From assembly GCF_051014445.1 (NCBI RefSeq), contig NC_135141.1, positions 26,869,422 to 26,933,421 of the forward strand: 64,000 nucleotides of DNA, written 5' to 3'. Below, one piece after another: positions 14,501 to 25,999 of this stretch. The stretch comes from Colletes latitarsis (taxonomy: Eukaryota > Arthropoda > Insecta > Hymenoptera > Colletidae). The first letter of the stretch is position 1, and the number at the start of each line of letters is the position of its first letter. The position numbers and the translations under genes were made by a program. The notes under the pieces are model-generated. The model worked only from the letters and a program-made list of their open reading frames with translations, was not told the origin of the DNA and made no database searches.

Positions 14501-17500
14501 AGACCATCTGTCCTTGGCAGTTCTATGATTACGACGTTCATCAGTCTGTCTAGTTGCAGCCTTCCTCCATTCGGTCGCCAATTCCGGGTCCGATTCCTCG
14601 ATCGTTGACTTTGTGCCCACGGCTCGAACTCGACAACCGTCCATAACGATGACCTGAGCGTTCAGGATTATCTACCACGTATTACGACTGTGCTTTCGTT
14701 GCGTTAAATCGATCAGCGTACCTGATGAGCCATGGACAACAATTCCAAACGATGGGTGACCATGATCACTGTGCGTCCGCTTCGGAGGAGAAGTTTTCTG
14801 ACTCCTTGATCGAAGATCTGTCGACCGACTTGGTGATCCAACGCGGACAGTGGATCGTCCTGGAATTATTCATCGAAGTATCATCGCGTAGAAGTTTTCG
14901 TATCGATATCAACTAACCATGATGACGACATCCGCGTCGCTGTAGAGAGCTCTGGCTATAGTCACCCTCTGTTTCTGTCCACCGCTCAAATTTATTCCCT
15001 TTTCACCGATTCGTGTCAAATCGTGGCCCGGAAGTATGTCGACGTCCGGTTGCAGGGCGCAAGCCTTCAACACGCTTCGATATCTCCGCGATCTGTACGC
15101 TGATCCGAAGAGGATATTGTCTCTCAAGGTAGCGTTCAAGAGCCAAGGCTTCTGGGCCACGTACGCGATCCTCGAACCTCTGACACCGAAACGTTTCGTT
15201 AAAAAAATATCCAAGAAGCATTGGTGAACGATGGACAATTTTGGGATCGCTTACTTGGACCACTCGATCGTTCCAGTGGTGCTCTGGATCTCCCCTAACA
15301 TTCCCAGCAACAAAGAAGTCTTTCCACTGCCAGTCTTTCCGACGATAAGAGTTAGTTGACCTGAAGACGAAATTGGGACTCGTTCGTTCGAACAATAGAA
15401 AAAATAGAAACAAGAAAACAAGTGGAGGTGAAATTACCACGAGGAAAGCTGAGCCCAGCGATCGATAGCTGGCACTCGTCCGTGCCCCAAAATGTGCAGG
15501 ATTTCATTCGAAGCACCGGTATTTCCGAATCGTTCTCGAACACCGTGTCCACGGAAGAATCTATGTCGAGCTTGAATTCCCTCAAGCAACAGGACTGGCC
15601 ATTCTCTTCATCCTCCTCGATGTTGTCCAACGATCCGAAAGTCGCGGTGCTGTGCACCTTCGTGGCTTCTACCTTGAAGTATTCGAAGTTCAAATCAACC
15701 CTGATCGAATCTACATCTATTTTCTCGAGTGTACTTCGACTCACAGTACTCTCGTCGGCAGAGTTCGTCCGAGACGATTCGTTCTCGACGTCCATTTTTC
15801 TGTCGCCAGGATCCGGCAGGACGTTCTGGATCTCTGGAAGCTGAAGGAACTCTTCCATTCTGGTCGTGGAAATCTGAACGAAACGGCCAAGAGTGATAAA
15901 TTTATCGCTAAATCTTGTAACGTCGATGGAATTGTGCTCACCATAGCATTGATAACGATAGGAATCATGACAGGAAAGATCAGAAGCGGTACAGTGAGCT
16001 GAGAAAACAGAGCCAAACTCGCGAAAACGTTCCCAGCGTCGAGGGTTCTTTCCTCCAGCCAGAAATAGGCGCCGAAAGTGAAGAGCGTCATCAGAACCGA
16101 AGACGCGTGGGTGAGAAAATCTAATCAGAGAGCAATTGTTATCATTCCTTCGTTACTCTAATTGAAAGAGAATTATCTTGCAAGGAAAGAAAGAAACGTC
16201 GAACTCACTGATAAGGGTCCAGTAAAAGGAATCTCTATCCAGCATCTTCAACTCGTCGTTTCTTGTTTTCCTTATCTTTCTCTCGAAAATATCCTCCCAG
16301 GCTCTGAGCTTCACCAGCCTCATTCCTTGAAGAACTTCGTTCACCAGACGCAATCTGGCGTCGCTTCCTTTCTAAAGAAGTTTCCTCGATTATGTAAATT
16401 CCTTTAATTAATTCAACGCTTGCACTTGTTGGGTAGAAATACGAAAGAAAATAAATTGGGTCTGTTGGGTTTACGAAAGAAAAATAGACGTACAGCGACG
16501 AACTTGAAATTCCCCGACATCTTTTTCCCAAGCACCAGTTGCATCGGCGTCACTATTGCTATGCAGCAAAGTGCACCTATGATCGCGCTTACGCCCAGCT
16601 TTGTGTAAAGTAAGAAGACTATGGCAGTGATCTGAAATTAATGTCAGAAACGAATCACCAAACGATGGAAGCTTTAAGGAGATCCTCCAGTTACCTTTAA
16701 CGGAATGGCCCAGGTGTAATGTCCGATCCAGAAGAAGCTCATGACGTTGTAAGCGTCTTCCGATATGAGGTTCGTCAGGGTCCCGATGTCACAGGCTCTA
16801 TAAGCCCTGTGTTGCTCTTTCTCCTTGTCCGTCTGTGGATTCTCCTCTTCGTCGATGCTCCACGAGCACAGACGCAAAGCTTTATCGTACAGCAACGCCT
16901 GCGATGCCAAATCGTAATGAGAGTCTTCGAGTCGAGTCGAGTTCAGCTTCGAGTGTGTACCTGAAGAGCGGTCTTCAATCGGATCCCCTCGACGCAGAGA
17001 ATGTGGGTGGAGGCCTGGCTTAGAGTGCTCTGCAGAAGGGCGAAGACGAACACGAGCAGCCCGAGGAAGTAGCCATTTTGAAGAACCTCGGAGAACGTCA
17101 TGGTGCCCTGAAAGGTCGCGAAATGTCCCAAGATTTGGACGAGAGTTTGTCAGATCGAAGTCGACGAACTAGTGCGTTTGATACCCGAAAGCGATGACTC
17201 GTGGTGCCATTTTGAGAGGCAGAAACGTAGTCCAAGATCCGAGAAATCGTCATTGGAGCGACGAGGGTGGCGGCGTCGCCTAACAGCTTCAGCACGCCTC
17301 CAATGACGAAGGGGAACCATACTTGCTTCCAAAAACATCGCCAAAGGGACAGTTTTCTTTTCTCCTTCTACGGAGAACGAACGTTCACGGAATTTGCTTT
17401 TAATAAGATTCGATTGGTGCGTTTCAGATCATTTTAACCCTCGTAAGACCAAGAGTATTCCATGGTATTTCTTTGGTTTCGTTACTTCTGCGTGTAAAAA

Positions 17501-20500
17501 TAATTTTTCAAAATTTGTTACCCTGTGTTCCTCGTAAATTCTTCGAAATTTCGCGAATTGTGTTCCGGTGGCCTCCTCTTGGGGGAGTTCCCCGAGGTCT
17601 TGCGACTCCAAAGGGGAGCCATAGCCCTTCGAAAGCAGTTTGGTCACCCAATGGAAGGTGATCCTGTCGAGGAAAGTAGAATCGGAGTGTCTGTAGACGG
17701 TTCGGGCGTCCTCGACTCGCCTGATGAGATATCTTCGCTTTCGTCTGGTCTGGATAGAGAAAATTAGACCGATTCACGACGTGGTGTTAAAACGATCTGT
17801 TTGCACGGTCCGTTGAACGATACGGATGCTTGTTTTTACTGGGTCAAGGGGCCGGGTGTGCATCTGTGCACGTGAAATATATTTGGAGCAACCGCAGGCC
17901 TGGAATCTCGCGTTTACGAGCCATCGAAGACACTTGGGTGCCCGAAGCGGCTTGTTCTTAACGCGATTATAATTAGACGTGAAATATGCTGTCTGGTTCG
18001 CGGCCAATTCGAGTGCACGGAGGAGGAAATGTCGCCAGTCGAGAATTTCCTAATTAAATCGGGCGTGTTTTCCGCCGTGGGGATCGCGACCCCTCAGGGG
18101 ATCGTCTCGTAACGCGGACGCGAAAGAAATTTTTAACAATTTATATAATGGGTACACACGATATTCGTAAATTTTTTGTTAGTTCTAAAATGGCACATTA
18201 TGGTCCCAGCATCGTGCAAAGTTTCCTGTACAAACAAAGAAACAGAGGTTTATTTTACGAGTTCGTTATCGGTCTGTGGGAAAAGTTGCCACTGGTACGG
18301 ATAACTTAGACGCGATAAGGGAATGTAGGCTAGATTCCGAATAATAAAAAGCTCCAATTAGTGGTGGACACAGAAGATCCCAGTGTGCGGTAATAAGAAA
18401 TATTTTTCATGTTCCTATTAGTACAATAAATGGAGCGGGAAATACGATTCTCGATAAGAGTGTCCGTGAATCAGATTTTAAACGTTCGAGAACCCGATAT
18501 ACAGCGTATAATTAAATTAGAAAAAAGATCGAATCTAATTATACCGTTGTACGGTTTGAATTCTTTCGACAATAAACGGAGAGTATTAGAATTAATTCAG
18601 AAGATTGGAATCTCGCGTTATTGGGTGTAAAGCTAAGGGAAACGCGAAACTTACAAAATCTATTTTCGCGATCTAGTTCGAATCGCGGAGGTGGAAAAGT
18701 AAGGTTATCACTCGATAAGCCCGACTCTCGCCCGATCACGATAATAAACATTATTATTCAAACAAGCTGAGCAAATGCAAAACAAATATTTGCGCTAGGT
18801 TACTGGGAAGTAGCTGGCTTTCCTCGATAAGGTTGTACCGCTCTGTCGTTAATTCCTGGCTTGATACTTTCAGCAAGAAGCGCTCCGACTGTAAACCGCA
18901 TTTCCAAGAACACGCGAACGATGGGGATCGAGATTAAGATGTTACAAGTTTTCCAAAAAATCGTATTCCGAGTAACATAGTCATCTTCATGCGATGTTTA
19001 ATGAAACGGTGTTCATTTACCTCAGATAGCGATCGATAGTGCTCATTTTTAATTATTATAATTTAAAATCAAACGTTTCGAGGAGGACAAGTGCTTTTAT
19101 TTATTTTCATTTAATTTTACCATTCCGGTGGATCGATTTGTCAGTGTAATTATAGTAATAAGCAACGTCGCTCACCGTGAGATAAAGCGTGTAAGAATCC
19201 AAGATGGCGAAGGAGCCGCACAGAACGGTAGTGATGGCTGTTGTGGCAAATCGAACATGCTGGATCGACAGACCGTACCTAAGCAGATTAAAATCTCGAT
19301 ATTACGCGCATTAATTATGGAGAAATATTTGCTGGACGTTTACCCGGACAAAATGGTGAATTTCCATGCTCGCGACAACCCGATCGCGGCGTGAATACCG
19401 GCCGTGAAGACTGTCCCGTAGCCGCCATTGATCTCGGTCCTCCGATGAAGGATCCAGCAAGAGAAGACCGCGAGGATCGCGAGGATCGACGAGAACGAAA
19501 TGGTCGTCAGAAAGGACTCGCAGAGCTCCGCGAAAAGTACCAACAGAAGCAATATGCACAACAATGTCCTGGTCGCGTGAAACGGAAGAAGTACACCGAT
19601 GATTCTAACAAAACAAAAGAAAATTCTTTTTCTTCACAACGAGAACAAGATCCTAGATTAATCTAGATCACTTTGCTATTCAAACGGAAAAGAAACATGT
19701 TTACCCTATTTAATTCGTCGTCAGACGAATGAAAACAAGTTCCGTTACGACGCTGACGGTTGGATTCGAAAATAAACAATTCCCTGTTTATGCATAATCC
19801 CGCCGCTGTAAATTCAGGGAAAAAACGAAGACGTCTCGCGGGAAGGATCCCGATAAAATCGTCCTGGACGATAAATGCGTTAACAAGAATCTAACCAGCG
19901 TGTCTGACTCGAGGTTTGTCATTCGCGTCTCGGCTCGTGATCGATCAAAGTACCGAAGAAACGAGATCTGTAAGATCCAGAAATTGTAAATGGTATCTCG
20001 ACAAAAATCGCGAAATTAATGTCCGAGTAATTGCGAACGCGTCGCGTTTATGAAACGGGAATTCGATTTTATTTTTTTTTTTTTTTACGGGGAGGCGCGC
20101 GTACGGTCGTCCGGCTCGAAGAAATTAATTAGCCGTTCCGCTCGAATGTGTAATAATTTATCGTCCCGGGACTTGTCGCGCGACAACTTCTGCTCGTTCG
20201 GATCTAGAGCCGTTCCTTGATCCCTAGAAATTGCCCGCGAGTTAATCCCCTGGTCGGGATCAAGCGTTCGTTAGGAACGTCCGATCGAATTCGAGACGAC
20301 GGCCATTGATCTTCCAGCGAATCTTGTGCAAGTTAATTTCCGCGGAATTTATATTAAAATGTCCATGATGGTTTTGACTACAAAAAAATATTTGATAGGT
20401 TGATTGCTCGCTGATCCAAACGTCGATTATAATGTACTTCACTCAGGAGTTCGAGATTCTTAAAAAATGAACAGTAGGGGTTATTAATGACAGTGTTAAA

Positions 20501-22327
20501 CCACCAGTGCTCATCTTATTCGAGTCGATCGAAATTCCCAGAATGGTCGGAGTGACGCAAACAAGGAAAGAGCATGCGGCTGGCGAGTACACGTGTTGTA
20601 AATTATTCGGTTAATTAATTCGAGCCTCTCGGACGACGCACTTGGGCGGTGTTTCTCTGTGGCTTTCGCGGCTTCCGGGAACTATGATGTTTTCATTAGG
20701 GTCTCCGACCTCGATCTCATCTCGATTTTGACGTCCATTATCTATAGAGACGGATCTGACAAAAATAAAAAAATTCTTACTCCACAAATTTTGATCGTGG
20801 AAGGAATGATGGGAGAAGTAAGACTCGTCAAAAACGTAACGTGGATATTTTACGCCGTTTCCTGGAAGGAGAGAGCATAGTCATTGTTTAACACGGGTAA
20901 ACAATCGACCAAGTTTCCGAGAGACGATTATTCTTTTGGTTGGTGATCGATTGTTTGCGAAAGGGGTGGTTGGTAAGCCGAGAACAAAGAATCGGAATGC
21001 TGAAAAAATTCCTCTAATCACGGGTGTTCCCAAGATGTCTATAGGTTTAGCGTTTGAAGAATTCTTTTCATTATTCTATGTCTGACTATGATCGTCTGCA
21101 TTCTACTGACGTGCCGGAGCGATACAAATATTCTTTACACGTTTGCTAGACTGCTGGAATTTGCTAATGTGCAAATGTCAATGTCTGTGACTCGTAAAAC
21201 AACCATTTGCATACCTGAATTTATGTGACACTTTTTCATTATTGACAGGCGACTGTATTGCCAAGCGTTTGAAGCAATGAAGCGTCTAGTTCCTCGTGCT
21301 CGAGGTGTAATTCGAGCAAAGGCAAAATATCCAATTCGTTTTTTATAAATAACATACGTGAGAATGTAACTACGAAGATATTGGCCTCTCAAGAACTCTT
21401 TATTTCTGTGAAAAAATCCCTTCGTAAATAAACAGATTAAAAATATTTGCTCGATCTTGCAAATGCAATAGAAATAGATAGGTTGCAAGAACATCTCGCG
21501 TGCTAATTACTGAATCTCCAGGGACAGTGACTTATCGCACCGAATAAGTAAACACGGATGACATCAACCGCAAGTTACGCAGACATAGAATAAAATTTCA
21601 CTCGAACAATGGTCTTTGATGAGGATTCGTCGAAGTAACGCCCAACTCTGTCAATTGGAGCAAATTGTTCGAAATAGGACGTGGTCCTAGTCTGGATCAT
21701 AGAGCATCCCAAAGCGAACGTGGAACATTTCGTTAATTGAAAGTTGCCCCACTTGAAACTCTGGGGAATCCCCGAAGGTCTTCAACCAGCATTTCTCCTT
21801 ACAGTATAAATTGAACACGTGCTCGAAGTTGCGTTCATCGGACTAAATACGTTCCGTGCTACTAAAAATCGTGCATTTATCTTTAACTCTTAACGTCGGA
21901 TCGTTCGTGAAGTCAAGAATTTTTATTTTTGTTTCATCGTAATTTGCTGGTGATCTCATCTAGCAAATATTCGAATCAAAATGGACCCTGCAATCAGAGT
22001 CCATCGACGTATCAGTTTCATTTCCATAAATAAATAAATCAAATATTTTTTTGCTTTTAAATACCATCTCCACAGATCAATTGATGCTTTCGTGGTACGG
22101 ACTTACTTGCATGGTTTGCAGCATTTGGGTCGAAGGCTGGCAATCAGGACGACGAGGATGGCGATCGTAGGGACGCAGATGTTGATAATCTCGATCAGAC
22201 AGTCGTCGGTGGGATCGTTTTCGGCGACCCGTGCGATCGTGCCATTTTCCGTTCGCCATTTCCACACGATTCGCCTCGCGGGCCTTGGTAACACGCGCAG
22301 AAACTCGTATCCTTTGCAGAACTCCAT
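10514..22327 (-). CDS. Sur: ABC transporter subfamily C, sulfonylurea-receptor (Sur) type, complete
   Basis: Twenty-eight exons join in phase to 5,355 nt (1,784 residues plus stop). Order: TMD0 (residues 1-195), L0 and TMD1 (196-609), NBD1 (about 720-925), a long linker (925-1175), TMD2 (1176-1500) and NBD2 (about 1520-1784). Sulfonylurea receptors are plasma-membrane ABCC proteins that regulate inward-rectifier potassium channels rather than pump a substrate. Sur assignment rests on the five-helix TMD0 with an N-terminal glycosylation sequon, the NBD1 run CALQPDVDILPGHDLTRIGE, and the NBD2 signature ENFSSGQ in place of LSGGQ, close to ENFSQGQ of vertebrate SUR. An ABCC transporter with another role is the main alternative. 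Length is above vertebrate SUR (about 1,580), mainly from the linker. No frameshift or in-frame stop remains after splicing. Confidence 0.88.
11644..13282 (-). other. Sur: Sur exons 20-24: second transmembrane domain
   Basis: Exons 13062-13282 (or 13047-13282), 12724-12945, 12466-12647, 12211-12382 and 11644-11881. Landmarks are TDLWLSRWTDQDNENFG, the coupling helix region VPMSFFEHDPVGKILNRFSA, LCGLATLRASKQENRF and NWVVKFTAEIEMYMGSVARI, all standard for ABCC TMD2. Exon 20 has two in-phase donors (GTAATC after base 13062, GTTTAC after 13047), so five residues at its end are uncertain. Confidence 0.88.
13345..14653 (-). other. Sur: Sur exons 15-19: linker between NBD1 and TMD2
   Basis: Exons 14411-14653, 13820-14061, 13687-13752, 13520-13627 and 13345-13439. 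After the end of NBD1 (VIVMDGCRVRAVG) the chain becomes rich in Ser, Arg, Asp and Asn with no membrane segment or known domain, for about 250 residues. Three of the exons are 66, 108 and 95 nt and fit only by phase. The sequence has many Ser/Thr next to basic residues, so phosphoregulation is possible, but no site can be claimed from sequence alone. Confidence 0.75.
14722..15873 (-). other. Sur: Sur exons 11-14: first nucleotide-binding domain
   Basis: Exons 15438-15873, 15255-15360, 14918-15179 and 14722-14859. Exon 11 starts ISTTRMEEFLQLPEI, the usual end of TMD1, then an acidic stretch of about 100 residues. Walker A is GKTGSGKTS in exon 12, the signature is LSGGQKQR in exon 13, and Walker B with the D-loop is VVIM-DDPLSALD across the exon 13/14 junction. 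The H-loop is VTHRLE. The residue after the Walker B aspartate is Asp rather than the catalytic Glu, as is typical for ABCC NBD1, so this site probably binds ATP with weak hydrolysis. Confidence 0.92.
15942..17749 (-). other. Sur: Sur exons 4-10: L0 linker and first transmembrane domain
   Basis: Exons 17522-17749, 17185-17367, 16961-17107, 16695-16898, 16494-16631, 16209-16371 and 15942-16120. The L0 part contains FLDRITFHWVTKLLSKGYG, the usual ABCC motif before TMD1. Later landmarks are VWFPFVIGGVLKLLGDAA, LLYDKALRLCSW, the coupling region ISEDAYNVMSFFWIGHYTW, and LQGMRLVKLRAWEDIF, which is the conserved ABCC intracellular loop. All phases match between neighbouring exons. Confidence 0.9.
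19176..22327 (-). other. Sur: Sur exons 1-3: TMD0
   Basis: Exons 22107-22327, 19344-19604 and 19176-19278. Exon 1 starts MEFCKGYEFL, has a sequon NGT at residues 28-30 outside the membrane, Cys4 and Cys43 placed like the N-terminal cysteine pair of SUR1, and a first helix at about 46-65 (IINICVPTIAILVVLIASL). Exon 2 carries three hydrophobic segments, including LLCILLLLVLFAELCESFL, and exon 3 one more (FATTAITTVLCGSFAIL). In SUR proteins TMD0 is the part that contacts the Kir channel. Intron 1 is 2.5 kb; the other intron is 65 nt. Confidence 0.85.
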
Positions 22328-22345
22328 TTTAACTGCGGGTTTTTC

Positions 22346-22378
22346 TCAGCGGAGTTCCATAACACGATTCCGACGCAT
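22346..22378 (-). other. Upstream open reading frame in the Sur leader (10 codons)
   Basis: A short frame of ten codons starting MRRNRV lies 51 bases upstream of the Sur start, in the same frame but closed by TGA six codons before it. It lies in the exon that begins at 22393 after a good acceptor (TTTTCAG). A donor at 22437-22442 would make the preceding leader intron only 49 nt. Presence in the mature mRNA is inferred. Confidence 0.4.
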
Positions 22379-22442
22379 ACTTCTGATGAACGCCTGAAAA
22401 TATCGTTTATTTGTTCGGTGTTCGTGCACGTTACGCACTTAC

Positions 22443-25400
22443 GCTTCTCTTTGCTTCGAGATTAGGAACCTTGACTTTAAACTGAATCGATCCAGACGCT
22501 TTTTTCGATTTTTATACTCTTGCTTGTTTTCATTTTTACGGCCAGGTTTATTATCGCGTCCATTCTCATAGACCAGATTTAGATTTGTTTCCCGCGATTT
22601 ACGTCTTCGATTTATTTTCGCCTCGGATACAGATTTCACGAACGCGCAAAAACATAATTTAATGGCGCTGAATGTTTAGAACGGTTTCCGTGAAACGCAT
22701 TATTCCAGAACGGTGTAGAATTTATTTTTATTCCTGCTGTCAGGAAACATTATGCAAATCATGATTGCGCTTTCGTGAAAACATTGTTTGTTCGATGGGG
22801 GCAAATATTATGATAAGCAAATATTCGTTTATCAGTCATGTTTCACGAGACTTCAAGGTTATCGATTTTTTTTCTAAAGGGATGACATATTTTCATTAAC
22901 ACGGTGGTGTAGATTACAAGAAAACATATTTATTTATGTAATATTTGTCGAGATACTGTATTTATCTTACTGATTAAAAAGACCAGCAAATAATAATTAT
23001 GGTACCAGTCGATAGTTTCTATCAGTGGTCCATGGGATCAACGTGGAAACGCGTGTTTCGTTTTCGACAACGAGCTGTTATATTCCCACTAAAAATATCT
23101 TACGGTCGGATAACTCTCGATAAAAGTGCGTTCGCGTTCGAAATCATATTAAAACCATATTTCAACCGAATGGTGGCGATAGCGTCGTACATTAATCGTG
23201 AAATAACAATTTGGTTGTAAAATCTGAACTCCGAAACCCGTAAAATTCTGCTACAACAAAATCTGTATCCCCAGCGGGTGATAAAGCTGATTAATTAGAA
23301 ATTGATTGCTGCCAATTAAAACTTTTCAGCAGAGAAGCGAATTACAACACGACGGACGATTAATCTATTTAGTTACGACCTCTTTTCATCGACGTCTGCA
23401 CAGTGTTTTATGTTTTTGCGGATCGATGAATGGTTATTCTGCTATCTGAAGATGACTCCTCGCGATAATAGGTTACAAATAAATCCGATAAGCTAACATT
23501 AATTAGTCGATTAGAATTATTTCTATTTTTTGCAGAAAATATTAAACGACTTCGTTCCTTTTCCTTTTATTGCACTCTACGATAAAAAAACTACGTGTAT
23601 CGTATTATACTTTAATTTCAAGATCGATCCATGATCGATCATCCTGTACACTTATCTGTAATAATAATGAAATACGTATTTCACTATTATTATAAATAAT
23701 AGTTGTTACTAATAATTGCACTATTATCATTATTATAGATAAGTATACACTCACGAGGGCTAAAGTATCAGTTGAATATAGCTTGTCGAGATTGCAGATA
23801 CGTCTAAGAGATTTATCCCTAATAATGTTGATGTTAATTTGAATTTTTAAAATCGCCACGACGAATGCAATACCCCAAAGTAAAACTAGACTTACGTGTC
23901 CCCGGGCGGTATTCCTTGACGCGTTTCATTACCATAATTTATGCGACGACTCCGTTGCTTCGTTTTTCTGTTATGTCACCGTCCCGCTGCGATTTACGTG
24001 TTCCGTTTCCTCGTGGAACCGATCACTTTCGAGCATGGGTTCCGATCGACGTTCAATATATCGTCTTTCGTTCCCCGAGTCCCGTTCAGTACGAATTTTG
24101 TCGATCATTCGACGGGATCGACGATAGTGCCACGATTATTCGAACACTGGTCACCACGAGCAGAGATGGGAGAATTTTACTCGAATAATAGGTAATCGAT
24201 AAGCCCAACCTATGATAATTTATTCGCGATGTTCGTTCGTATTGATTTGATACAACAATTTAGTTATAAGGCGAGATGTAACGAAATTCTTGTTCATTTT
24301 TCATTTAGAATTTTGCACATTTCTGACCACGGATGCGATTTATTATTATTCTGAATGAACTGTTCTGTCAGCGTTACGTGGTATTTACATATTTCTACGA
24401 TTACGAGTTCACCGGAATTCATCGACCTGATTTTTCTACGAGTTCCCCTTCCGAAAACCCGGTTCCTTTGTCCAATCTATCATTAATGTTATAGGGGTGT
24501 CTTAGTCTGACTATGGAAAGCTAGGGCATTTATATAAAATTGGGGTAAATTACATTAAGGGTTCTCTTAATATCAGAAACTTCTTTACATTTTAATGGTT
24601 GCAAAAAGTGTACTCGATGCAAAGATATTCTATTTAGTTGTAGATACAAGAGAAGGAATACAAAGATTTGAGACATCCCCCCGTCAATTGACCAAACATC
24701 TATCACCTAAATTCGAATCGCTCCCCAAGCAATTTATTCGTTCATTGACAAAAGTTTCTTTCCAAATTTCCAAATGCAACTTTAGAAATATACTTTTAAA
24801 TAGTCAAATATCTCGTCAAAAATGTACACAAAAGGTTTCTTCGATTCTTCACTGTGGGTGTCCCCCTCAATACGCTCGTTACAAAGATAAATCCTAACTT
24901 TAATTTTCACTTTTGGCGAACGCTGTAGATCCTCGAAATTTCCCCCTTTTTAAAACACCTATTAGTTCTCTATCGATACCCTATTGTTGTGTCATTTTTC
25001 CAGAACCCTCCTATGTCAAATTCTATTTAAAAAAAAAAGAATGTGAAACATTTCTGAGGGGAAAGAATTTTTCCCTCCTGCAACGAGCGCGTTAAGGGTG
25101 CACCTTGTACGAGATTTCGTGGGGTGCTCGAGTCCCAAGAGGGCGGGAACCACTTGTTCGTTTTCGAGTCAGTGTTCCTGGTCACGCACGTGCGCGTCGA
25201 TGGACCAGAGGAGGCGAGTACGCGTCCTTTCTGGTTGACGGTCCGCGGACTACTGACAGATCAGTGAGCAGAATGCCGAAGAACGAATGGTGATCCCATG
25301 TGCGCTATGAGTCACTGGCGAGAAAAAAGATCATGGCTGGCAGCGGACTCTTCTTTTTACCGGAAACGTAAGACCGTCCTAGAAAAGCGGATTCCTTCGA

Positions 25401-25999
25401 ACGGGTCTTGGCTCGAACTCTTTTCTCGTCTCGTGACACGTCGCGAGCCAGAGGAAACGGACGGAGTGATCCAGGGATAGAGAAGAATGGGATCAACGTG
25501 GATCTTTCGGTCGCGAGCACGATACCATATACCTGAAGAAGACAATTATATAAATAAAATTGTAACCTTGCAATCTGCAGACGATTTAGATAGGATAAGG
25601 GTAAATATTCCCTCGTCGTTGTTTTTTAAGAATGTCATATAATATTACGGATCCCCGAAGATCTAGCTAAACTCCACAAACTTTATGTAACGCTTCTTTC
25701 TCCCTGTGGCCCCTAGATTGCATTCTCGCAATCCAGGGTTTGGTAGATTTTGAATAAAAAATTCCAAAAGTGCAAGTTGCAATTTTATTCTCCAACATAC
25801 ACCGAGCGTACCAAAGATAAAATGATAAGGAAGGGAGGTGTTGGAAACAAGAATGAAACGTCGGTCGGTTTATTTGAAAAATATTTAATAATAAACATTG
25901 ACAATATACAGAGAAAATACGCCATAAGAAGTCGCTATGGGAGTAATAAGAACCTAACAACTGGTCCAGACTTACAAAATATCATCAAATCAGACAATG
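22443..25999. other. Region upstream of Sur, no coding exon seen
   Basis: AT-rich sequence with no supported exon. Bases just above 22443 may be a 5' untranslated exon of Sur, because a good donor sits at 22437-22442. No promoter element could be assigned. Confidence 0.4.
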
